In this document: positions 55,115-64,000 of the stretch, in pieces
How positions within the stretch are numbered: position 1 is the stretch's first letter
Layout: every line of letters starts with the position of its first letter
Assembly: GCF_003545885.1 (NCBI RefSeq)
Contig: NZ_QHCT01000002.1
Span: 186,001 to 250,000, forward strand
Direction of reading: 5' to 3'
DNA length: 64,000 bases
Origin: Leptospira stimsonii
Lineage (GTDB): Bacteria > Spirochaetota > Leptospiria > Leptospirales > Leptospiraceae
Made by a program: the position numbers and the translations under genes
Notes under the pieces: generated by a model
Seen by the model: only the letters and a program-made list of their open reading frames with translations
The model's database searches: none
What the model was told of the DNA's origin: nothing

Positions 55115-55884
55115 CCTTTAACGAAAAATACAACGCATTCAAAACGATCGTCATCAAAGAAACCGTTCGAATTTTAAGAATCTGGGTCCAGACGATTATT
55201 CCTCCCGGAATCACGATCACCCTTTACTTTATCATCTTCGGAAAGTTAGTCGGTTCTCAGATCGGAAACATCGGAAATCATACGTATATCCAGTTCATCG
55301 TTCCGGGTCTCGTAATGATGTCCGTGATCATCAATTCGTATAACAACGTAGTCTCTTCCTTTTTCGGAGCGAAGTTTCAGAAGAATATCGAAGAACTCCT
55401 CGTCTCTCCGACTCCAGCATCCTTGATCGTTCTCGGTTATACGGTCGGGGGCGTCATCCGCGGAATCCTCGTAGGAATTCTCGTGATCGCGATTTCTCTA
55501 TTTTTTACCGAATTAGAAGTTTATAATTTTCCGATGTTGATGGCCACCGTGATTTTAAGCTCCCTTCTTTTTTCCTTGGGAGGATTTTTAAACGCGCTCT
55601 TCGCCAAAAAGTTCGACGACGTGACGATCATCCCGACGTTTATTCTTACCCCGCTTACGTATTTAGGCGGAGTTTTTTACTCGATCCAAATGCTTCCTCC
55701 GTTTTGGCAAAACGTCTCCAAACTCAATCCGATCCTTTACATGGTGAATGCGTTTCGATTCGGATTTTTAGGAGTCAGCGATATTCATCCAGGGTTTGCA
55801 CTTCTTATGATTGCAATGGCGACCTTGGCTCTTTATCTGCTGTCCGTATTCTTACTCAAAAAAGGAACCGGAATCCGAAATTGA
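55111..55884 (+). CDS. ABC-2 type permease
   Basis: 257 residues, six membrane helices, ABC-2 fold. Matches the YadH/DrrB type: VKETVRILRIWVQTIIPPGITI near the N-terminus, EELLVSPTPASLIVLGY, and LTPLTYLGGVFYSIQMLP with the conserved GG-x-FYS block in the last third. It forms the membrane part of the exporter with the ATPase that overlaps it by ATGA. Substrate not known. Followed by bolA 13 bases later, so the exporter may share a transcript with the BolA gene. Confidence 0.92.
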   Translation: MTFNEKYNAFKTIVIKETVRILRIWVQTIIPPGITITLYFIIFGKLVGSQIGNIGNHTYIQFIVPGLVMMSVIINSYNNVVSSFFGAKFQKNIEELLVSPTPASLIVLGYTVGGVIRGILVGILVIAISLFFTELEVYNFPMLMATVILSSLLFSLGGFLNALFAKKFDDVTIIPTFILTPLTYLGGVFYSIQMLPPFWQNVSKLNPILYMVNAFRFGFLGVSDIHPGFALLMIAMATLALYLLSVFLLKKGTGIRN

Positions 55885-55897
55885 TTCCGAAACAAAC

Positions 55898-56167
55898 ATG
55901 GACATTCAGGAAGAGATAAGAACGCGACTGGACCGTGAATTCCATCCTTCGAAATTGGAAGTGGTCGATTTCAGCGAAGAGCACTCGGGCCATGCCGGAA
56001 ACCCGACCAGCAGGAAAGAAGGAACTCATATCAGGATCGTTTTGTTTTCCACTGCGTTTGCGGGTAAGTCTAAAGTGGAACAGCACAGAGAGGTATATTC
56101 CATTCTGAAACCCTGGATCGACCGCGGACTTCACGCGATCGTTCTCGAAACCGGAGAAAACGAGTAA
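55898..56167 (+). CDS. BolA family protein (copy 1)
   Basis: 89 residues from ATG 55898 (an in-frame frame to 55811 runs inside the permease gene). BolA-type alpha/beta KH-like fold: IRTRLDREFHPSKLEVVDFSEEHSGHAGNP with a conserved His, and the helix KVEQHREVYSILKPWIDRGLHAIVLET (partly quoted) with the invariant His in LHAI. BolA proteins bind [2Fe-2S] clusters together with monothiol glutaredoxin, and one is encoded 316 bases downstream. Confidence 0.92.
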   Translation: MDIQEEIRTRLDREFHPSKLEVVDFSEEHSGHAGNPTSRKEGTHIRIVLFSTAFAGKSKVEQHREVYSILKPWIDRGLHAIVLETGENE

Positions 56168-56258
56168 ATTCGGATTGTAACAAAAACGGGATCGAAAATG
56201 CTAAATCTAAGAACTCGGAAATCGAACGATGGAAGGGATTCGGTCTAAAGAAAGAACG

Positions 56259-56486
56259 ATGACAATCGATGAAATTAAAAATAAAATAGAATCCGGTCTT
56301 CCCGATTCTAAGGTAACGATACTCGATCCTTACAAGGATGGAGTACATATCAAGGCAGTTGTGATTTACAAAGGATTTGAAGGTAAATCCATTTTAGAAC
56401 AACATAGAATGGTCTATGAAACTCTAAAAGAAGAACTAAAACAAGAAGTGCACGCGCTTGCACTGGAAACGAGGACACAAGAATGA
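56259..56486 (+). CDS. BolA/IbaG family protein (copy 2)
   Basis: 75 residues from ATG 56259; an upstream ATG at 56229 in the same frame is an alternative. It has the shorter BolA/IbaG layout: DEIKNKIESGLPDSKVTILDPYKDGVHIKAVVIYKGFEG then the helix SILEQHRMVYETLKEEL and EVHALALET with the conserved His. It is clearly paralogous to copy 1. It overlaps grxD by ATGA (56483), so BolA and glutaredoxin are translated together. Confidence 0.88.
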   Translation: MTIDEIKNKIESGLPDSKVTILDPYKDGVHIKAVVIYKGFEGKSILEQHRMVYETLKEELKQEVHALALETRTQE

Positions 56487-56803
56487 ACGAAGCGGTAAAA
56501 CAGAAGATTGAAGAATTAGTAGGCTCCGATAAGGTTTTCCTTTTTATGAAAGGAACCCCTGATGCGCCGATGTGCGGATTTTCGGCGGGCGTTGCCAACG
56601 TTCTCAGAAGTTTGGGAATTCAGTACGGCTCCTTTAACGTTCTTTCCGACGAAGTGATTCGCCAAGGAATCAAAGACTTCGCGAACTGGCCGACGATTCC
56701 TCAACTCTATATCAATGGAGAATTTATCGGCGGTCACGACATCGTAGTCGAGATGGCGAAGTCAGGTGATCTTCAGAAAAAAGTGGGAACCATCCCCGCA
56801 TGA
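56483..56803 (+). CDS. grxD: Monothiol glutaredoxin (Grx4/GrxD type, CGFS)
   Basis: 106 residues, one glutaredoxin domain. The active site is MCGFS in KGTPDAPMCGFSAGV (Cys near residue 30), with WPTIPQLYINGEFIGGHDIV, the cis-Pro and glutathione-binding loops. Monothiol CGFS glutaredoxins hold a glutathione-ligated [2Fe-2S] cluster and pass it on, commonly with BolA. It overlaps the second BolA gene by ATGA and the next glutaredoxin gene by ATGA. Confidence 0.96.
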   Translation: MNEAVKQKIEELVGSDKVFLFMKGTPDAPMCGFSAGVANVLRSLGIQYGSFNVLSDEVIRQGIKDFANWPTIPQLYINGEFIGGHDIVVEMAKSGDLQKKVGTIPA

Positions 56804-57045
56804 TGAAGCTCTATCACTTTCTTGGTTGCCCCTACTGCGCCTATGTTCGTGATGAGTTCTCGAAGATGGGACTTGTTCCCGGAAAAGACTATGAACTCGT
56901 GGAAGCGAGCCGGGGAACCCCCGGCCGCGACGAGGTAGTCCGTCTTGGTGGAAAAAGTCAGGTTCCTTTTCTCGTGGACGACTCCACGCAAATGTACGAG
57001 TCAAGGGACATCGTCACATACGTAAAACGAAAAAGAGCTTCTTAG
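56800..57045 (+). CDS. Dithiol glutaredoxin-like protein (CPYC)
   Basis: 81 residues, start ATG 56800 (overlapping the grxD stop) or the next ATG at 56803. The active site is GCPYCAYVRDEFSK (CPYC, residues 11-14), with SQVPFLVDDSTQMYES carrying the cis-Pro loop. This is the GST-N/glutaredoxin fold; the ES after the cis-Pro is typical of glutathione binding. It reduces protein or mixed disulfides with glutathione. Its stop overlaps, by four bases, the end of the convergent glutathione synthetase gene. Confidence 0.9.
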   Translation: MMKLYHFLGCPYCAYVRDEFSKMGLVPGKDYELVEASRGTPGRDEVVRLGGKSQVPFLVDDSTQMYESRDIVTYVKRKRAS

Positions 57046-58073
57046 AAGCCCAGTAAATTTAATATCTTATTTCCAACGTCCCTGTTTTTTCCTTCATACG
57101 GATAGTTATGGATGTAAAGGACGGGGTTGAAGTTCAATTCTAAAATTCGATAATCCCCTTTTGTTTGCAAATCCTTAAGAATGATATCCACTCCGCAAAT
57201 CTTTGCTCCGACCGACTTCGCGGCCTTCACCGCAAGATCTTTATAGTAAGAATTCGCAAGATCCGTTACGTCGATCGAATCACCGCCCGTGCTGATATTG
57301 GAATTCTTACGAAGGAAAATTTTTTCTCCGTTTTTAGGAATGGAAACCTTCGCAAGACCGGATTGTTCCAGAACGTCGAGTTCCGTATCTCCGAGTTGAA
57401 TTTTTTCAAGGGGAGTAACGTGTCCAACTCCTCGTCTCGGATCTTCGTTTTTTAAGGCGACGAGTTCTTCGATCGTATGTCTACCGTCTCCCGTAACGTT
57501 AGCCGGAATCCGATTACAAACGGCTACGGTTTCATCACCGATCACTAAAAAACGATACTCGTTTCCTTCCGCAAATTCTTCCACGATCACGGATTCTGAA
57601 TGATTGAAGGCGATTTTAACGGCTTTTTTTGCGTCGTCGATCGACGCATTCGGTTGAAGAATCGTGATTCCGATTCCGAAGTTCGTGGTCACGGGCTTTA
57701 CAACCATCTTCTTATCGATATGCGTTTTCCAGAATGAAAGCGCGGAATCCGGTTCCCCAAAACTGTCACCGGCCGGAACGAGAAGACCGGCTTCGTCCAT
57801 TACGATTTTCGAAATCGTTTTATTCTCCATTACGAGAAAGGTCATATAGGAATCGAGTCCGGTTTTCGAGGCTTCTTTGACATACTGAACGTGTCCGGAA
57901 GAATTTTTTAACCGAAGAAAATGATTCTTTCGATCCAGAATTTCAACTTCGAGACCTCGGTTGAGAGCATCGCGAATTACGATTTGAGTTGAGATCTCCA
58001 GATCTTCAAAATCCTTTAGGGTGAAAATATCGGGCGAGAGAAATTCTCCCGATTTCAATTTCAGTGATTGCAT
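57042..58073 (-). CDS. GshF-type ATP-grasp glutathione synthetase, stand-alone
   Basis: 343 residues. The region from about 110 to the end matches the C-terminal ATP-grasp domain of bifunctional GshF: KPVTTNFGIGITIL, IVEEFAEGNEYRFLVIGD, NVTGDGRHTIEELVALKN, RKNSNISTGGDSIDVTD and LELNFNPVLYIHNYPYEG with the metal-binding Glu-Asn region. GshF normally carries a gamma-glutamylcysteine ligase domain in front; here that step is a separate gene, gshA, 13 bases overlapping upstream. It joins gamma-glutamylcysteine and glycine to make glutathione (inferred). A cyanophycin-synthetase or other ATP-grasp role is a less likely alternative. The first 80 residues are distinct. Confidence 0.85.
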   Translation of the reverse strand: MQSLKLKSGEFLSPDIFTLKDFEDLEISTQIVIRDALNRGLEVEILDRKNHFLRLKNSSGHVQYVKEASKTGLDSYMTFLVMENKTISKIVMDEAGLLVPAGDSFGEPDSALSFWKTHIDKKMVVKPVTTNFGIGITILQPNASIDDAKKAVKIAFNHSESVIVEEFAEGNEYRFLVIGDETVAVCNRIPANVTGDGRHTIEELVALKNEDPRRGVGHVTPLEKIQLGDTELDVLEQSGLAKVSIPKNGEKIFLRKNSNISTGGDSIDVTDLANSYYKDLAVKAAKSVGAKICGVDIILKDLQTKGDYRILELNFNPVLYIHNYPYEGKNRDVGNKILNLLGF

Positions 58074-59623
58074 AGTTTGACTGTGGGATAATGGGTTTGA
58101 GATTCTTCTTTCTCTAATTGTTCTTTTTCCTGAAAGGATCTTTGCGATTCCTTTTCGATCTTCATAAGAGTTCCCGGAGAATATTCCATATAAGAAAGGG
58201 CTCTTCTATTTTCTCTCGCGAGTTCCATTCCCTTATCTCTAAATTCGATCCCACGTTTTAGAATTTCGCATAACAATTTTCCGGAAGGAGTTTTCTCCGG
58301 ATTCTTCCATTTTTTGATCTGAAAGTCGATTGCTTCCTGATACGTTTTTCTTCCCGTGTGTAGATCCAAAATTTTTGCGTAGTGTCGTAATGATTCCGAA
58401 TATTCCGCTCCCGTCTGTTGAAAGTTCTTTTCGGAATTTCCGACTCTCACTTTGAGTTCGGGATTTCTTCCTTCCCAAATAACCTTACTCAGATTTTCTT
58501 TCTGGATTTCGTTCTCCTCCGCGTCGATGGAAGGAGACGGAGTCAAAAGAGAATCCAGAAGAATCAACTGGGTGAACGCGAGATTGTGTCTACAAACCCC
58601 CAAGGGAGAATACGGATCGATGTCCAGGGATCGAATTTCTATGTATTCGATTCCCCTTCTTAAAAGCGCGTCCAGAGGCCTTTCATCACCTTTGGGAACT
58701 TGTTTCGGACGTACGGGGGAATAGAATTCGTTTTCGATCTGAAGATAATTCGGATTGAGTTGAGCATCCGGTGATTTCGGAAAAGATTCATATTTCTCAT
58801 ACGGCGTGTGAACCGCATAACACATCCGATCGACATATTCCGCCAAAGAATTATAATGAATTCCTAATGTATCTTGAACCTTACTCGTGTAACCGATCTC
58901 GCTCATCCGAAGCGAAGTCGCATACGGAGAATAGAGCGTAAAATTCTTATGTTTTTCAAACTTGAAATCCCCGGGATTGGGGAGGAAGGTGGAATCAAAA
59001 ACGGAAGAGGAGCCGGTGAGATAGGTTAAATAGTGAACCCTTCTCATGAAGTTTCGGATCACGTGCAAATACAAAGAAGAGATTTCTTCCTTTGTAAAAT
59101 GGGACACGTCCTTTCCTAAAAACTGTCTCAAAAAAATATTGGAAAAAGAAAAGTTATAGTGAACTCCGGAGATCGTTTGCATTCTTCTTCCGTATCGAAG
59201 TCCCAGTCCATTGCGATAGATCGTCTTCCATTTTCCGCTCGCCGAACTTCCGTATTGTCCGAGCGGGATTTCGTTTTCATCCGCCGGGAGAATCGGTGGC
59301 ATACTAAAAGGCCAGATCAATTCGTTGTTTAATTTTCGGATCGTATATATATGCAGATCTTGTAATTCTCGAATATTGGCTTCGATTCGAGGACGGGGAT
59401 GTGTGGCGTATTCGAGTTGTGGTTCCGCAAAATCGGTCTTGATGTAATGATTGGTAAGACTCGAACCGAGATGTTCCGGATGGGGAGTTCTTGCAAGGGT
59501 TCCGTCTGGATTGACTCGCATACTTTCCTTTTCCAATCCGTGTTTTGCTTTTACAGCGTGACGGAGAAGAATCTCCAGTGAAACTTCGTCGATCTTAGAT
59601 TGAGTAAATTCTTTTGTTTTCAA
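58061..59623 (-). CDS. gshA: Glutamate-cysteine ligase
   Basis: 520 residues. It makes gamma-glutamylcysteine, the first step of glutathione synthesis. Typical proteobacterial-type GshA parts: HGLEKESMRVNPDGTLARTPHPEHLGSSLTNHYIKTDFAEPQLE (only described: KHGLEKESMR at residue 33 and TDFAEPQLEYAT at 83), the SMPP and YGSSASGKWKTIYRNGL block, SGVHYNFSF, and EYIEIRSLDIDPYSPLG. It is therefore the E. coli-like type, not the plant-like type. It overlaps ggt by ATGA upstream and the ATP-grasp gene by 13 bases downstream. Confidence 0.93.
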   Translation of the reverse strand: MKTKEFTQSKIDEVSLEILLRHAVKAKHGLEKESMRVNPDGTLARTPHPEHLGSSLTNHYIKTDFAEPQLEYATHPRPRIEANIRELQDLHIYTIRKLNNELIWPFSMPPILPADENEIPLGQYGSSASGKWKTIYRNGLGLRYGRRMQTISGVHYNFSFSNIFLRQFLGKDVSHFTKEEISSLYLHVIRNFMRRVHYLTYLTGSSSVFDSTFLPNPGDFKFEKHKNFTLYSPYATSLRMSEIGYTSKVQDTLGIHYNSLAEYVDRMCYAVHTPYEKYESFPKSPDAQLNPNYLQIENEFYSPVRPKQVPKGDERPLDALLRRGIEYIEIRSLDIDPYSPLGVCRHNLAFTQLILLDSLLTPSPSIDAEENEIQKENLSKVIWEGRNPELKVRVGNSEKNFQQTGAEYSESLRHYAKILDLHTGRKTYQEAIDFQIKKWKNPEKTPSGKLLCEILKRGIEFRDKGMELARENRRALSYMEYSPGTLMKIEKESQRSFQEKEQLEKEESQTHYPTVKLCNH

Positions 59624-61353
59624 AGTCCGCCTGTGGCCCCTTCTCCACGTGGATCGGAAGCTCCATAGAGCATTCCGTTCTCTCTTTTGACCGAAAATAA
59701 TTTCGCAAAGTTCGGAGCGATTCGAATATCGTGTTTCCTCGAGGAAAGCCCATCGAATACGTTTCTTTCGTTCACCGACTTTTCGATAAAAACCGCGTCC
59801 GGAAAAAATTGATGATGCACTCTACCCCGTGCGACGGATTCATACAAGGTCAACCGAAAGTCCAAATTATAAACCAAGGATTGTAAAACAGCATTCACAA
59901 TATAAGAACCACCGGGTGCTCCCGTCGCCAAGAACGGCTCGTTGCCTTTGAAGACGAGAGTCGGAGACATACTACTCAGCGGAGTTTTTTTAGGCAGAAT
60001 CGAATTCGCTTCTGCACCGATCAGACCGTAGACATTCGGTTCTCCTGGAGCGCGACTGAAATCATCCATTGTATCGTTCAGGACAATTCCATAACCTGGA
60101 ACTACGACCGAGGCTCCAAAACGAAAATTGATCGATTGTGTCGTTGAGACCGAATTTCCATCCTTATCCATCACGGAAATATGAGTTGTTTGAGGAGATT
60201 CCACACCAAAGTTTAAGTCTTTTAAAAAAGAAGAACTGCTCGACGCAAGTTTGGGATCAAAGTCAGAAATCTTTTCCTGCGCATATTTTTTGGAAAGAAG
60301 ACGATCGATCGGAATTTTCGTAAACTGCGGATCCCCGCCGAGAATCGCGCGATCTGCGTATCCTCGGCGCATCGCCTCCGCCATAAAATGATAATAACCC
60401 GCCGCGTCCTTATCGTACAATTCCTTCAGAGGTTTGGTTTCTATCATCGATAACATCGTAAGAAGATGAACGCCGGAAGAAGGCGGAGGCATCGTATAGA
60501 TCGTATAACCTCTGTAAGATGATTTTAGCGTATTCTTTTCGATCACCCGGAAATTTTTTAGATCTTGAGAGGTGATCAAACCTCCGTTCTTTTTCATCGC
60601 ACCTACGATCGAACCCGCTATTTTACCTTGGTAAAATTCTCTTTCTCCGTTTTCGGAGATCAATTTCAAAGTGTTTGCAAGATCTTTTTGAACAAGCAGG
60701 GACCCGACTTCGGGAACCTTCCCTTTCGGAAGAAAGATTCCCTTCATTTCCTCGTCCATGTCTTTCGATGATTTCTGAATCGCAGTAAATAAATCCGGAT
60801 AAACCGGAAATCCATTCTCCGCTAAACGAATCGCAGGCGCGATCACCGCTTTTAAGGAAAGTCTACCATATCGTTTGTGGATCTGAATCAAACCCGCAAC
60901 GTTACCCGGAACACCTACCGCTCGAAATCCAAAAAGAGAATCTTCCTTCGGTTTTCGTTTGTACATATTACGGGAGGCCGCGCTCGGTGCCCTTTCACGA
61001 AAATCAAACGCGATCGGTTCCGAAAATTCTTTCAGATAGAGGACAAGAAAGCCTCCTCCTCCCAATCCGGTAGAATGAGGTCTCGTAACCGAAATCGCAA
61101 AAGAAGTCGCTACAACGACGTCGACGACGTTCCCACCTAACTTTCCCACTTCGATTCCCGCCGCGGTCGCTTCGATCGAATCGGAAGCGATCATCAGATT
61201 CTTACTCTCGCTAAAATAATCGGTATGCTTTCTTTGATTAGAAGGGGTTACGAGTAAGTCTGTGGAAACCTTCCTCCCTTCAATCGAAAGAGGAACGTCC
61301 TTACAGGAAAAGAGGAGAAGTATCAGTATGATACGTGCATAATTTTGTTTCAT
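59620..61353 (-). CDS. ggt: Gamma-glutamyltransferase, lipoprotein
   Basis: 577 residues. Signal MKQNYARIILILLLFSC with a lipobox (LLFSC), so it is anchored outside the cytoplasm. GGT marks: PHSTGLGGGGFLVLYL, the autocleavage/catalytic Thr in ESPQTTHISVMDKDGNSVSTTQSIN (Thr of TTH near residue 388; partly quoted), VPGYGIVLNDTMDDF and the GAPGGSYI loop. It cleaves or transfers the gamma-glutamyl group of glutathione, letting cells salvage extracellular glutathione. It stands 24 bases after clpA and overlaps gshA by ATGA, so synthesis and salvage of glutathione share one run. Confidence 0.93.
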   Translation of the reverse strand: MKQNYARIILILLLFSCKDVPLSIEGRKVSTDLLVTPSNQRKHTDYFSESKNLMIASDSIEATAAGIEVGKLGGNVVDVVVATSFAISVTRPHSTGLGGGGFLVLYLKEFSEPIAFDFRERAPSAASRNMYKRKPKEDSLFGFRAVGVPGNVAGLIQIHKRYGRLSLKAVIAPAIRLAENGFPVYPDLFTAIQKSSKDMDEEMKGIFLPKGKVPEVGSLLVQKDLANTLKLISENGEREFYQGKIAGSIVGAMKKNGGLITSQDLKNFRVIEKNTLKSSYRGYTIYTMPPPSSGVHLLTMLSMIETKPLKELYDKDAAGYYHFMAEAMRRGYADRAILGGDPQFTKIPIDRLLSKKYAQEKISDFDPKLASSSSSFLKDLNFGVESPQTTHISVMDKDGNSVSTTQSINFRFGASVVVPGYGIVLNDTMDDFSRAPGEPNVYGLIGAEANSILPKKTPLSSMSPTLVFKGNEPFLATGAPGGSYIVNAVLQSLVYNLDFRLTLYESVARGRVHHQFFPDAVFIEKSVNERNVFDGLSSRKHDIRIAPNFAKLFSVKRENGMLYGASDPRGEGATGGL

Positions 61354-61377
61354 CGGATCCCGGATCGATTTTTTAAT

Positions 61378-63947
<2,570 letters not shown>

Positions 63948-64000
63948 GGATCTAGACTCCCTTTCTCTGCGATCGCGTTGTCTCGGAAGAATGTTTCGTT

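Overview
The window looks like a chromosomal segment of a Leptospira species. The evidence is the gene content (a spirochaete XPB-type helicase, a bioF-D-A-B run beside malate dehydrogenase, many lipoproteins with loose lipoboxes, frequent TTG starts) and protein sequences that read as Leptospira orthologues. Base composition, sampled by eye, is in the low-to-mid 40s % G+C, so a higher-GC member of the genus is more likely than L. interrogans. No species is assigned. No rRNA, tRNA, CRISPR array, insertion sequence or prophage was recognised. Coding density is very high, many neighbours overlap by ATGA, and several convergent pairs overlap at their 3' ends.

Layout. 0-1.7 kb: a truncated glycosyltransferase and a divergent O-antigen ligase. 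1.7-7.9 kb: a three-gene cell-envelope operon (large lipoprotein, probable beta-barrel, phospholipase-D-fold lipoprotein) whose ribosome-binding site lies inside a perfect inverted repeat. 8-11.6 kb: housekeeping genes on the same strand (rpmB, nth, thioesterase, release-factor-like, uvrC). 11.7-14.5 kb: small secreted or lipoprotein genes, including a tandem duplicated Cys-rich pair. 14.6-25.5 kb: amino-acid and core metabolism plus repair (aminotransferase, phosphohexomutase, argD, leuB, response regulator, pgeF, trpF, mutS, serB). 25.5-26.5 kb: SGNH lipoprotein and a 58-residue protein. 26.9-33.1 kb: biotin operon, mdh and a membrane-anchored DsbA-like protein. 33.4-43 kb: a Leptospira-type small gene pair, thrB, a sodium symporter, a hydrolase, an SH3-like protein, an aspartate aminotransferase, XPB helicase and an aldose epimerase. 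43-48.8 kb: sppA, MBOAT acyltransferase, lipoprotein, SpoIIE-type phosphatase, a small protein and a FliG-like protein. 48.8-51.3 kb: glpK and a metallo-hydrolase. 51.5-61.4 kb: a thiol/redox neighbourhood (STAS protein, glyoxalase II, flavin disulfide reductase, ABC exporter, two BolA proteins, two glutaredoxins, a GshF-type glutathione synthetase, glutamate-cysteine ligase, gamma-glutamyltransferase). 61.4-64 kb: clpA and clpS.

Most notable: (i) the envelope operon with its sequestered ribosome-binding site; (ii) the glutathione cluster, where a GshF-type ATP-grasp domain stands alone beside a proteobacterial-type GshA; (iii) two intact genes, bioF and gloB, that have no ATG, GTG or TTG where their conserved N-termini begin; (iv) an isolated, diverged FliG-like protein next to a membrane SpoIIE-type phosphatase. 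All family assignments come from reading motifs; no database search was possible.
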